A DNA stretch of 10,067 nt, taken from NCBI GenBank assembly GCA_027011835.1, contig JALUZN010000184.1, forward strand, positions 1-10,067. The letters are read 5' to 3'. Origin of the DNA: Draconibacterium sp. GTDB lineage: Bacteria; Bacteroidota; Bacteroidia; Bacteroidales; Prolixibacteraceae. A program made the position numbers and the translations under genes. Of the stretch, positions 1 to 7,733 are shown in pieces. How positions within the stretch are numbered: the stretch's first letter is position 1; the number at the start of each line of letters is the position of its first letter. The notes under the pieces are model-generated. The model was not told where the DNA came from. It did no database searches and worked only from the letters and a program-made list of their open reading frames with translations.

Positions 1-816
1 ATGAGAAAACTATTTTTAGGATTCGTAGTGTTGACGGTGCTTTTCAGCTCTTCGTGTAGCAATTACAATAAAGTTGTTAAAAGTACCGATTACGAATTTA
101 AATATAAAAAAGCCATAGAATATTACAAAGATGGCGAATATGTTCGTGCCGGAACACTGTTTCAGGAATTGGTTAATATTTACAGAGGTACCAGTAAAGC
201 CGATAAAATTTATTACTACTACGCCAAAAGTATGATGGGGCAGAAAGACTATTTAATGGCCGGGCACTATTTTAAAACATTAATTAATGAGTTCCCAACC
301 AGCGAATATGTCGAGGAGGCGCAATTTATGGTTGGCTACTGTTCTTACCTTATTTCGCCGAAACCGAGGTTAGACCAAACCATTACTCACGAGGCAATTG
401 ATGCTTTGCAGCTCTATATAAATCTTTACCCTTTTAACGACAGGGTTGATGAAGCAAATCGGCTAATTGACGAGTTACAGGGCAAATTGGTATATAAAGC
501 TTATTTGAATGCAAAATTGTATTACGATTTTGGTAAATACAAAGCAGCCGTTGTTGCTTTAAATAACTGTCTAGGCGAATATCCCGACAGTGAATACCGT
601 GAGGATTTAATGTTTATGTTGCTGAAATCGAAGTACTTGCTTGCAATTGGTAGTGTTCAGAGTAAAAAAGAGGCACGGCTTTCGAGTGCTCTCGACGAAT
701 ACTTTACATTTGTTGACGAGTATCCCGAAAGTAAATATTTAAAAGAGGCAAAAAAGTTTCACGATACAACCACCAAATTATTACATTATAAAGAAGACGA
801 ATTAAATATTAATTAG
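1..816 (+). CDS. bamD: Outer membrane protein assembly factor BamD (TPR lipoprotein)
   Basis: BamD is the lipoprotein of the BAM complex that, with BamA, folds beta-barrel proteins into the outer membrane; it acts on the periplasmic face of that membrane. The 271-residue protein begins with a lipoprotein signal peptide: basic residues 2-3, a hydrophobic stretch, and the lipobox FSSSC with the lipidated Cys at 19. The rest is helical and fits tetratricopeptide-type repeats at roughly 31-65, 70-101, 130-158, 165-197 and 225-250, with recurring endings such as NEFP, NLYP, GEYPDSEY and DEYPESKY. Length and the repeat pattern match the family (YfiO/BamD). The reading frame starts at the first base of the window, so an upstream start cannot be excluded, but the signal peptide makes this ATG convincing. 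The stop is 3 bp before the omega subunit start, indicating cotranscription. The promoter lies outside the window. Confidence 0.92.
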   Translation: MRKLFLGFVVLTVLFSSSCSNYNKVVKSTDYEFKYKKAIEYYKDGEYVRAGTLFQELVNIYRGTSKADKIYYYYAKSMMGQKDYLMAGHYFKTLINEFPTSEYVEEAQFMVGYCSYLISPKPRLDQTITHEAIDALQLYINLYPFNDRVDEANRLIDELQGKLVYKAYLNAKLYYDFGKYKAAVVALNNCLGEYPDSEYREDLMFMLLKSKYLLAIGSVQSKKEARLSSALDEYFTFVDEYPESKYLKEAKKFHDTTTKLLHYKEDELNIN

Positions 817-819
817 AAG

Positions 820-1155
820 ATGGATTATAAAAAAACAAAAGCTGCACCGTCAACCATTTCTCGCGATTTGGATGTTTTAACACAAGAGACAGGAAATATT
901 TATGAGACGGTAATGATTTTAGCAAAACGGGCAAATCAAATTTCCTCTGAATTAAAAGAGGAGTTAAACCAAAAGTTGCAGGAGTTTGCTTCATATTCCG
1001 ATAATCTTGAAGAGGTTTTCGAAAACAGAGAACAAATTGAAATTTCGAAATTTTACGAAAGGCTTCCAAAACCTACTCTTATTGCGTTCGAAGAGTTGAA
1101 GCAGGGAGAGATTTACCATCGTAATCCAACACGCGAAAACAAACAACGTATCTAA
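820..1155 (+). CDS. rpoZ: DNA-directed RNA polymerase omega subunit (Rpb6-like)
   Basis: Omega is the small subunit that helps assemble and stabilise RNA polymerase by clamping the beta-prime subunit. The 111-residue protein carries the two conserved omega/Rpb6 blocks. Residues 24-41 (TGNIYETVMILAKRANQI) correspond to the N-terminal helix found in all omega proteins, and residues 84-98 (KPTLIAFEELKQGEI) correspond to the C-terminal 'AxEEl..GkI' block. A helical insert at 42-80 lies between them and the tail is basic. The divergent, longer-than-proteobacterial form is typical of the Bacteroidota. It starts 3 bp after the bamD stop and ends 10 bp before coaBC, so all three are probably translated from one mRNA. 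There is no signal peptide, as expected for a cytoplasmic protein. Confidence 0.88.
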   Translation: MDYKKTKAAPSTISRDLDVLTQETGNIYETVMILAKRANQISSELKEELNQKLQEFASYSDNLEEVFENREQIEISKFYERLPKPTLIAFEELKQGEIYHRNPTRENKQRI

Positions 1156-1165
1156 AAAAAGCCTT

Positions 1166-2377
1166 ATGAGGCTTAACGGAAAAAACATAATATTGGGAAT
1201 TACCGGAAGTATAGCTGCCTATAAAGCAGCTATTCTTTTGCGCCTTCTTATTAAGGAAGGAGCCAGCGTGCAGGTGGTAATTACCAGTGCCGGAAAAGAA
1301 TTTATTACTCCGGTTACTCTTTCTGCCCTTTCGGGAAAGCCTGTTGTAAGCGAGTTTTTTGGTGCTAACGATGGAACATGGAACAGTCATGTCGACCTGG
1401 GACTGTGGGCCGATTTAATGATTATAGCACCGGCAACAGCTTCAACAATTGGCAAAATGGCAAATGGAATTGCCGACAATATGCTGGTTACAACGTACTT
1501 GTCGGCGAAATGCCCGGTGTTTATTGCACCTGCTATGGATTTGGATATGTTTGCCCACCCTTCAACACAAAAAAATATCGAAACGCTGAAATTGTTCGGG
1601 AACATTATTATCGAACCCGGTGTGGGTGAGTTGGCCAGCGGCCTCGATGGAAAAGGCCGAATGGAAGAGCCTGCAAAAATTACCGAATTTGTGGTTGATG
1701 CGCTCACCCGAAAAAAAAAACTTCAGAATAAAAAATTCTTAGTAACCGCCGGACCAACTTTCGAAAAAATCGATTCGGTACGGTTTATTGGCAACTACTC
1801 GTCGGGGAAAATGGGATATGCCATTGCCGAAGAGCTGGCTGATAATGGTGCCGAAGTGGTTTTAGTATCAGGGCCTGTTTCGGTAACAGCAAAACACCCA
1901 GGTATTAAAGTTATTCCGGTTGAATCGGCTGCCGAAATGTTTGCCGAAAGTACGCAGCAGTTTGCCGGTTGCGATGGCGCAATAATGAGTGCTGCTGTTG
2001 CCGATTTTACGCCACTTCAACCCAAAAACAGAAAAATTAAACGCGGAAAAGAGAATTGGCAGATTGAATTGCAGCCGACTAAAGATATTGCAGCCGCACT
2101 TGGGGAAGCAAAAAATGCATCTCAGATTCTTGTCGGGTTTGCTCTCGAAACCGATGATGAGATTGAAAATGCCAGGAAAAAACTTCAAAAGAAAAACCTC
2201 GATTTTATTGTGTTGAACTCGTTAAACGAAAAAGGTGCCGGATTTCGTGTTGATACGAATAAAATAACAATCATCGACAGAAACAATATTCAACAAAATT
2301 TTGAGTTAAAAAGTAAGAGAGAGGTGGCAGCCGATATTGTGCAAAAGATTATTGCACTTTCCACGACTGAACTCTAA
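1166..2377 (+). CDS. coaBC: Bifunctional CoaBC (phosphopantothenoylcysteine decarboxylase/synthetase)
   Basis: CoaBC (Dfp) makes two steps of coenzyme A synthesis: the CoaB half ligates 4'-phosphopantothenate to cysteine using CTP, and the FMN-dependent CoaC half decarboxylates the product. Residues 1-180 are the flavoprotein CoaC domain, with the GITGSIAAYK flavin-binding start, catalytic His75 in NSHVDLG and the GRM substrate clamp. Residues 188-403 are CoaB, with LVTAGPTFEKID, IGNYSSGKMG (Asn210), AAVADFTP and VGFALETDD. The 403-residue length is normal. Two residues differ from the E. coli enzyme: the PAMN motif reads PAMD (Asp125), and the clamp Cys158 is Ser158 (LASGL). I believe both are common in this phylum. 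Codons 182-185 contain ten consecutive A bases exactly between the domains. The gene is 10 bp downstream of rpoZ, and its stop codon lies in a hairpin. Confidence 0.95.
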   Translation: MRLNGKNIILGITGSIAAYKAAILLRLLIKEGASVQVVITSAGKEFITPVTLSALSGKPVVSEFFGANDGTWNSHVDLGLWADLMIIAPATASTIGKMANGIADNMLVTTYLSAKCPVFIAPAMDLDMFAHPSTQKNIETLKLFGNIIIEPGVGELASGLDGKGRMEEPAKITEFVVDALTRKKKLQNKKFLVTAGPTFEKIDSVRFIGNYSSGKMGYAIAEELADNGAEVVLVSGPVSVTAKHPGIKVIPVESAAEMFAESTQQFAGCDGAIMSAAVADFTPLQPKNRKIKRGKENWQIELQPTKDIAAALGEAKNASQILVGFALETDDEIENARKKLQKKNLDFIVLNSLNEKGAGFRVDTNKITIIDRNNIQQNFELKSKREVAADIVQKIIALSTTEL

Positions 2378-2398
2378 AACCGATTGGTTGGTTTTAGA
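2373..2398 (+). terminator. Hairpin spanning the coaBC stop codon (possible weak terminator)
   Basis: A perfect 9-bp inverted repeat, TCTAAAACC (2373-2381) and GGTTTTAGA (2390-2398), encloses an 8-nt loop. The coaBC stop codon TAA is inside the left arm. T-rich sequence follows only about 15-30 nt later (2412-2430), so this is not a classical U-tract terminator. It could attenuate read-through, protect the 3' end, or be incidental. Confidence 0.3.
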
Positions 2399-2432
2399 CG
2401 CATCGTTTCGGTTAATTTTTATATTTTTAAAA

Positions 2433-2449
2433 CCTGATAAAAAATCAGG
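2433..2449 (+). repeat. Small inverted repeat in the leader of the DUF4835 gene
   Basis: CCTGAT (2433-2438) and ATCAGG (2444-2449) form a perfect 6-bp stem with a five-A loop. It ends 9 bp before the first ATG of the downstream gene and 18 bp before the second. It could fold over the ribosome-binding region or act as a small operator. No T-run follows on the plus strand, so a terminator is unlikely. Confidence 0.3.
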
Positions 2450-2458
2450 ATTACTCTA

Positions 2459-3376
2459 ATGTGGTTTATGAAGAAAATAGCTTTTTTACTTGTGTTTATA
2501 TTTATTGTGTCGGCAAATGGTTTTACACAAGAACTTCGTTGTAATGTAACTGTTTCGGCCACACGTATTCAGGGGGCAAACCAGAATTTGTTCCGTACTA
2601 TGCAGTCCGATTTATACGAGTTTATGAACAACCGGAAATGGACGGACCACATTTACAGTTACGACGAAAAAATTAAGTGCAATATTTTAATTCGTCTCGA
2701 CGAGCAAATTTCAGTCGACGAATTTCGCGGTTCAATTCAGGTGCAGTTACGCAGGCCGGTATTTAATTCGAGTTACGAAACAACATTGCTAAACATAAAA
2801 GACAACGATTTTCGGTGTAAATATGTGGAGTTTCAACCGCTTGAATTTAACGAAACATCGAACCGCGATAATCTAACAAATATAATGGCCTATTACGCTT
2901 ATATTATTTTAGGTTACGACTACGACTCGTTTTCGCCCGAAGGAGGAACACCGTTTTTCGAAAAAGCACAGGCCATTGTAAATAATTCGCAAAATGCTCG
3001 CGAAAAAGGTTGGAAAGCGTTTGAAAACGAAAGAAACCGGTACTGGCTGATTGAGAATATTTTAAATAAATCGTATTCCGACTTTCGGAAATGTATGTAC
3101 GAGTACCACCGGCGAGGGTTAGATCTAATGTCGGAAAGGGTGGAAGAGGGGCGTGCAAATATTGCCACGTCGTTAAAATATATTCAAAAAGTTTTTCGTC
3201 GCCGTCCGTCGCTATACATTTTACAAATGTTTTTCGATGCAAAATCGGACGAGTTGGTAAATATTTTTTCTAAATCGTACCCCGATGAGAAAAAACGAGT
3301 ATTGACAATTTTAAACGAAGTTGACCCGTCGAACGGGAGCAAGTACGAAAAAATTGGCAAAGAGGAAGGGATGTAA
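2459..3376 (+). CDS. DUF4835 family secreted protein (putative type IX secretion PorD-like)
   Basis: This is a 305-residue exported protein of the Bacteroidota-specific DUF4835 family. I recall some current annotations calling this family PorD and linking it to type IX secretion, but nothing in the sequence proves that role. The signal peptide runs from Met4 to about residue 24 (...NGFTQ). It is followed by the family's typical mature start, ELRCNVTVSATRI, and the conserved FMNNRKWTD block around 55-63. A second conserved part, IMAYYAYIILGYDYDSFSP, lies near the middle. The rest is rich in Arg and aromatic residues, with helices near the C terminus. The first ATG gives MWFMKK; the ATG at 2468 (MKK...) gives a more ordinary signal peptide and may be the real start. 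It is 81 bp after coaBC and 12 bp before recN, a neighbourhood I recognise as recurrent in this phylum. Confidence 0.82.
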   Translation: MWFMKKIAFLLVFIFIVSANGFTQELRCNVTVSATRIQGANQNLFRTMQSDLYEFMNNRKWTDHIYSYDEKIKCNILIRLDEQISVDEFRGSIQVQLRRPVFNSSYETTLLNIKDNDFRCKYVEFQPLEFNETSNRDNLTNIMAYYAYIILGYDYDSFSPEGGTPFFEKAQAIVNNSQNAREKGWKAFENERNRYWLIENILNKSYSDFRKCMYEYHRRGLDLMSERVEEGRANIATSLKYIQKVFRRRPSLYILQMFFDAKSDELVNIFSKSYPDEKKRVLTILNEVDPSNGSKYEKIGKEEGM

Positions 3377-3388
3377 AACCGAAATATA

Positions 3389-5044
3389 ATGCTGACCAGA
3401 CTTTCCATTTCAAATTATGCACTTATCGATTCGTTGACGGTCGATTTTCATCCGAAATTAAATACCGTTACCGGAGAAACCGGCGCGGGAAAATCAATTA
3501 TTCTTGGCGCATTGGCATTAATTCTGGGCAACCGTGCCGAGCTTTCGGTTTTGAAAGATAAAGCCAGAAAATGTATTGTCGAAGGTGTTTTCGATATTCA
3601 AAACTACAACCTGAATTCGTTTTTCGATACAAACGATTTGGATTTCGATAACCTTACCATTTTACGTCGCGAGATTACTCCGGCGGGCAAATCGCGTGCG
3701 TTTATAAACGATACGCCGGTAACCCTGAAAACCCTGCGTCAATTGGGGTTGCGCTTAATCGATATCCATTCGCAACATCAGAATCTCGAATTGGTTAGTC
3801 AGAAATTTCAACTCGAACTGGTTGATACAATTGCAAAAACCGAAAAACTGGTCGAAAAATACAGGTTGCAATATTCTGCTTATAATCAATTGGAGAAGGA
3901 GTTAGCCGACCTTATTGTAAAATCGGAAAATTCAAAAGCCGATTTAGACTATTTTCAGTTTCAGTTTAATCAGCTCGATGAGGCAGCTCTTCAGCCTGGC
4001 GAGCAGGCCGCTTTAGAAGGTGAACTCGAAAAGCTTTCGCATTCCGAAGAGATTAAAAGTGCACTAGCCACGGCGGCACTTTTACTTGACGACGAACAAG
4101 CTTCGGTAATTCAGAATGTAAAAGAAGCACAAAAAACAATAGAAAATATTTCCGGATATATAACGGAAGCACCGCAATTGGCAGAGCGGTTGCAGAGTGG
4201 TTTTATCGAGTTGAAAGATATTGTTGATGAGGCTAACTATTTGGCAGAAAAAATAGAGTATAATCCGGCGCGTATTGAAGAGATAAACGACCGGTTGAAT
4301 TTAATCTATTCGTTGCAGCAAAAACATTCGGTTACATCGGTTGAGGCTTTGATAGAGCTGCGTAATTCGTTCGATGAGAAAATAAACAGAGTTGTGGGAT
4401 ACGACGATGAAATTCAAAAACTCGAACGCAGGGTAAAAGAAAAACTTGAGCAACTTACACAAACAGCCGAGACTTTAACTTTACAAAGAAAAAAATCGTT
4501 CGCTAAAATTGAGAAGTCGGTGGTAACCGATTTGCGCTTGCTGGGAATGGAAAAATCGAAGTTGTCGGTTTTTCATCAAAAGCTGCCAAATTTCGGTGCA
4601 AACGGAAAAGATTCAGTGTCGTTTCTCTTTAGTGCAAATGGCGATGCTACTCCGGCCGAAATCTCTAAAATTGCTTCGGGAGGCGAAATGTCGCGGTTAA
4701 TGTTGGCAATTAAAAACCTGTTGCGTAACTCAAAGGTGCTGCCAACTGTAGTTTTCGATGAGATTGACTCGGGCGTTTCGGGAGAAATTGGAGTGAAAAT
4801 GGGGAAAATTATTAAATCATTTTCCGCTTCAACACAGATTATAAACATTACTCACCTGCCTCAGATTGCAGCTCGTGGCGACGCCCATTTCCGGGTTTAT
4901 AAGTTCGAAAAAAACAATAAAACATTTACTTCGTTAAAACAACTCTCCGAAAACGAGAGGGTAGAGGAATTGGCAAAAATGGTAGGTGGCGAAAATGTTA
5001 CAGCTGCAACACTTCAGGCTGCCAAAGAACTGCTTCGGGGATAA
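3389..5044 (+). CDS. recN: DNA repair protein RecN (SMC-like ATPase)
   Basis: RecN is an SMC-family ATPase recruited to DNA double-strand breaks, where it supports recombinational repair in the cytoplasm. The 551-residue length is normal. The N-terminal ATPase half contains the start LTRLSISNYALID, the Walker A loop GETGAGKS (29-36), the RAFINDTPV block near 103-111 and the IDIHSQHQN motif (124-132) diagnostic of RecN. Residues about 140-410 are a helical coiled-coil arm, rich in Glu, Lys, Leu and Gln. The C-terminal half has the ABC signature ASGGEMSR (429-436), Walker B VVFDEID with Asp457 and Glu458, and the switch His489 in THLPQIAARGD. All catalytic residues are present. It begins 12 bp after the DUF4835 stop and is probably cotranscribed with it. 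No LexA-type operator is evident immediately upstream, and no clear terminator follows. Confidence 0.96.
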   Translation: MLTRLSISNYALIDSLTVDFHPKLNTVTGETGAGKSIILGALALILGNRAELSVLKDKARKCIVEGVFDIQNYNLNSFFDTNDLDFDNLTILRREITPAGKSRAFINDTPVTLKTLRQLGLRLIDIHSQHQNLELVSQKFQLELVDTIAKTEKLVEKYRLQYSAYNQLEKELADLIVKSENSKADLDYFQFQFNQLDEAALQPGEQAALEGELEKLSHSEEIKSALATAALLLDDEQASVIQNVKEAQKTIENISGYITEAPQLAERLQSGFIELKDIVDEANYLAEKIEYNPARIEEINDRLNLIYSLQQKHSVTSVEALIELRNSFDEKINRVVGYDDEIQKLERRVKEKLEQLTQTAETLTLQRKKSFAKIEKSVVTDLRLLGMEKSKLSVFHQKLPNFGANGKDSVSFLFSANGDATPAEISKIASGGEMSRLMLAIKNLLRNSKVLPTVVFDEIDSGVSGEIGVKMGKIIKSFSASTQIINITHLPQIAARGDAHFRVYKFEKNNKTFTSLKQLSENERVEELAKMVGGENVTAATLQAAKELLRG

Positions 5045-5167
5045 TAATAGTTGCCCTTCAATGTTAGAATTTCTTTCGGAGCAAATTGTAGCTGCGAATC
5101 GAAAAATTCATACGGCCCGGTTTTAATAATTTTTATTAAGTTTAAACTTTCAGAAAAATAGTATTCA

Positions 5168-5809
5168 ATGAAGTTAAGATTTTTATTTCTCTTTTTTCTG
5201 CTATTCTCTTTTTCCGGTTCGTTTGCACAGTTGCGCATTGGAGCTTTTAGCGGTTTAAATATGGGGAGTTTTAAAGGAGATCAGTTTGAAGACGGCAGCT
5301 ATAGTACATTAATTGGTACCAGTTTCGGGATTACGATGGATTTAAGTCTGTCGGAGCAAATTGTTTTAAGTCTTCAACCCGGAGTTACAAAAAAAGGAAC
5401 CAATATTAGCTACGAGGTTAGAGGCGAAATTAACCCTGTTGATAGTATAAAAATAAGAATCGACTATTTTACCATTCCACTTCTGCTAAAAATTTCATCG
5501 AAAAATAACCGGTTTTATGCAATTGGAGGACTTGAAGCGGGCATACCACTTTCGGCAAGTGCGGCTTTTATTTTTAATAAAAACGATAAAAGAGACTTGA
5601 AAGACTACATTTCGAAAACCAATATTGTTATGCATTTTGGAGTTGGATACCGCATTCCGGTAGGAAAACCAACTCTGTTTTTCGAAGCGCGTTATTTGCA
5701 GGGGCTAAACAATGCTGTGCCTGTTGAGAAACCTGATTATAATTTTTTCCCCCGGGTTAGAACAAGCGATGTTCAATTGCTTTTTGGAATCAATTTCCCC
5801 CTATTTTAA
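5168..5809 (+). CDS. PorT/porin-family outer membrane beta-barrel protein
   Basis: This is a 213-residue protein predicted to sit in the outer membrane as a small beta-barrel. A clear signal peptide spans 1-20 (KLRF, then a Phe/Leu-rich core, then GSFA) with cleavage before Gln21. The mature protein alternates hydrophobic and polar residues in strand-length blocks. It shows the pattern common in Bacteroidota porin-family (OMP_b-brl_2/PorT-like) proteins: GLNMGSF near the start, LSLQPGVTKKG, IDYFTIPLLLKI around the middle, YAIGGLEAG, and a final FGINFPLF ending in the C-terminal Phe expected by the BAM machinery. It follows recN after a 123-bp gap in which I see no gene and no convincing promoter. 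It is followed 11 bp later by another barrel-like gene. The substrate or function is unknown; the family also includes non-pore structural proteins. Confidence 0.75.
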   Translation: MKLRFLFLFFLLFSFSGSFAQLRIGAFSGLNMGSFKGDQFEDGSYSTLIGTSFGITMDLSLSEQIVLSLQPGVTKKGTNISYEVRGEINPVDSIKIRIDYFTIPLLLKISSKNNRFYAIGGLEAGIPLSASAAFIFNKNDKRDLKDYISKTNIVMHFGVGYRIPVGKPTLFFEARYLQGLNNAVPVEKPDYNFFPRVRTSDVQLLFGINFPLF

Positions 5810-5820
5810 ATGATTAAACA

Positions 5821-6768
5821 ATGAGAAGAATAGTTATAATATTGACAGTATTTGTTGGTCTTTGTGGAAATGGTTTTGCTCAAAACGATACAACAAAAAT
5901 AGTATTGAAAAAGAGTATGCTTAATGGTCATATCTTTACTTCAATTAACTCGTCGAATAGTGCATTTATAAATACCTTTTTAAATGCCGAACTGGGGTTG
6001 GGAAATACCGGATCGCTCGAATTGCCGGGGTTAAATATTGGCGATTTTGAGCTGCTCTCGTTTGCCGGAAGCGTTACATTTGCTACAACGCATATCGATT
6101 ATTCTCAGAAAATAAACGACTGGCTGGCTTTGCGACTTAGCACTTCGTTAGGAGGACGAGTGGGCTCAAATATGTCAACAATTCTTATCGACGGACTTAA
6201 CGCCTTTAGTGGAGGAAGTATAGGTTGGGACTTTCGGTTTGTTCGGAAACAAAAATTTCAAATGACAGGGAGTGTTTTTGTGAAAAATATTGATGGTAGC
6301 TTTATCGATATTGCAGGCTATATAAAAGATATTGTTAACGATAATCCGTTTCCTCAGGCAGTTCGTAGTATTCCTGTGTTAACTGCCGGTGTTGCTGCGC
6401 AAGGAGCTTATGCATTCAATAAAGCTTATGGGTTGCAATTTGGTGCCGACATTTCGTATGGCGAATCGTTTACACGAAACGAGCAGAGTTTTTACTCTGC
6501 AATGTATATTTCGGGCGACCTCGATTTAATGCCTCGTAAAAATATTCCGCTCGGTTTTGCTGCCGGATATAAACTCTCTTCAGACCCTGAAGACACCTAT
6601 CTCGAGTTTATTTATACAAGTATTTTTTCCGGGAAAATTGCCTACACCGGATCTTCCGATTTCGATTTAGGATTGCAGTTTATTGCCAACCGTGTAAAAC
6701 TATCCGAAGGAGTTGGTGAAACTCCCATTGTGCTGAAAACGCAATTCAACTTTAAACTATACTTTTAA
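5821..6768 (+). CDS. Unrecognised secreted protein, probable outer membrane beta-barrel
   Basis: I do not recognise this 315-residue protein as a named family. It has a typical signal peptide (MRRIVIILTV..., residues 1-20, ending GFA with Gln21 next). The mature part is rich in Gly, Ser, Phe and Tyr with alternating hydrophobic residues, and it ends with KTQFNFKLYF, a C-terminal aromatic typical of outer membrane barrels. Segments such as WLALRLSTSLGGRVGSN, AAQGAYAFNKAYGLQFGAD and FDLGLQFIANRVKL look like transmembrane strands separated by turns, and the NIPLGFAAGYKLSSD region resembles a barrel hairpin. There is no Cys lipobox and no catalytic motif. It starts 11 bp after the PorT-like gene, so the two are probably cotranscribed and may act together. 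It converges on the minus-strand DUF4369 gene with only 29 bp between stops and no visible terminator there. Confidence 0.65.
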   Translation: MRRIVIILTVFVGLCGNGFAQNDTTKIVLKKSMLNGHIFTSINSSNSAFINTFLNAELGLGNTGSLELPGLNIGDFELLSFAGSVTFATTHIDYSQKINDWLALRLSTSLGGRVGSNMSTILIDGLNAFSGGSIGWDFRFVRKQKFQMTGSVFVKNIDGSFIDIAGYIKDIVNDNPFPQAVRSIPVLTAGVAAQGAYAFNKAYGLQFGADISYGESFTRNEQSFYSAMYISGDLDLMPRKNIPLGFAAGYKLSSDPEDTYLEFIYTSIFSGKIAYTGSSDFDLGLQFIANRVKLSEGVGETPIVLKTQFNFKLYF

Positions 6769-6797
6769 CAAATCTCTGGACAGCTCATTTTTACTCC

Positions 6798-7733
6798 TTA
6801 TTTGTTCTCGTATTTCTCTGTAATATATGCATTTACCTCGTCGAGGTGCAGTACCCCGAATCCATGTTTTAGATACCCAATAATAAATGCAAAAACTTTT
6901 TTATTTCGGTTTGTGTTGGCAACTATCTCATCTACAGCTTTTTTATATGCCTCTATACGTTCGTTTTGGGTCATCCCTTTTTTGTTGTAACTCACAAGAT
7001 ATTTGAAAATTCTATCGGTGTAAGCTTGCGAGTTTATCAGCTCTTCGTCGGTAAATTTTATGGTTTTTAAATATTCTCTCTTAAATAAAACCGTGCGTTG
7101 TTCCTGTGTTAAATAACCGTCTAACATTGGCTCGCGGCAGGTGGCAATTAACTTTCCGGCAAACAGTGTGTCGGTTTTTTTTACCCACTGCGTAATAAAT
7201 AAATCGTGTTCAATTTGCAGTCGGTTTAGCTCGTCGGCTACCTTAATTGCGTTCTCTTTGTCATTCTTGCCCCAATAATAATCAACCTCTGTGGTAAGCT
7301 CTTTTAGCTCCGATTTTATTATGCTGTTTTTTGTTTTAAACAGAAACCAATTTTCATTCTCAGCCGATTGAATCACCTTCGCACTCTTCTCCGGCGAATT
7401 AAAATCCGTCTCCAAAACAATATCTTCGTTATTAAAAATAAAATCGAGCTGTTGCGGCTCTTCGCCCATAACTTTTGCATACGTTGTTTTTCCAAAAACT
7501 AACCGGTAAATCCCCGGCTCGGCATTTTCCTGAAACTCAAAATGCACAACTCCGTTTTTTGCAAAAGCACTATCCTTTTTAATAAAATCGTCGCCCTTTA
7601 TTGCTCCGAATAAGATTTTATTATCGGGCTGATTTTTAATAATCACCTCAGCCGAAAAAGGTTGCGAAAAACATATTGTTGAAACAAGAGAAAACAGGAG
7701 AAATACTGCCGCGTTAAGAACTAATTTAGCCAT
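6798..7733 (-). CDS. DUF4369-type secreted protein lacking a thioredoxin domain
   Basis: This is a 311-residue exported protein resembling the N-terminal part of Bacteroidota TlpA/ResA-like disulfide reductases. The signal peptide covers about 1-23 (...STICFS, Gln24 next). Residues about 25-125 fit the beta-rich DUF4369 pattern (small strands, KKDSAFAKNGVVHFEF, GIYRLVF, VIQSAENENWF). Residues about 130-310 are helical and fit the spacer (DUF5106-like: AYTDRIFKYL, FIIGYLKHGFGVLHLDEVNAYITEKY) that in full-length relatives leads into thioredoxin. Here the protein stops at exactly that junction: there is no CxxC motif, and only 29 bp separate it from the convergent gene, so the reductase domain is absent rather than frameshifted. 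A stand-alone binding or scaffold role is inferred. Its 5' side faces the GC-rich intergenic element, 57 bp away. No clear promoter box is seen there. Confidence 0.65.
   Translation of the reverse strand: MAKLVLNAAVFLLFSLVSTICFSQPFSAEVIIKNQPDNKILFGAIKGDDFIKKDSAFAKNGVVHFEFQENAEPGIYRLVFGKTTYAKVMGEEPQQLDFIFNNEDIVLETDFNSPEKSAKVIQSAENENWFLFKTKNSIIKSELKELTTEVDYYWGKNDKENAIKVADELNRLQIEHDLFITQWVKKTDTLFAGKLIATCREPMLDGYLTQEQRTVLFKREYLKTIKFTDEELINSQAYTDRIFKYLVSYNKKGMTQNERIEAYKKAVDEIVANTNRNKKVFAFIIGYLKHGFGVLHLDEVNAYITEKYENK

Noticed and set aside
5061..5126. 21-codon plus-strand open frame (MLEFLSEQIV...) between recN and the PorT-like gene
   Set aside because: It is very short, has no ribosome-binding site and no recognisable features. 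The length is expected by chance.
5014..5238. 74-codon minus-strand open frame across the recN 3' end and the gap
   Set aside because: It overlaps two real plus-strand genes at both ends, including the PorT-like signal peptide, and has no family resemblance. It is best read as a shadow.
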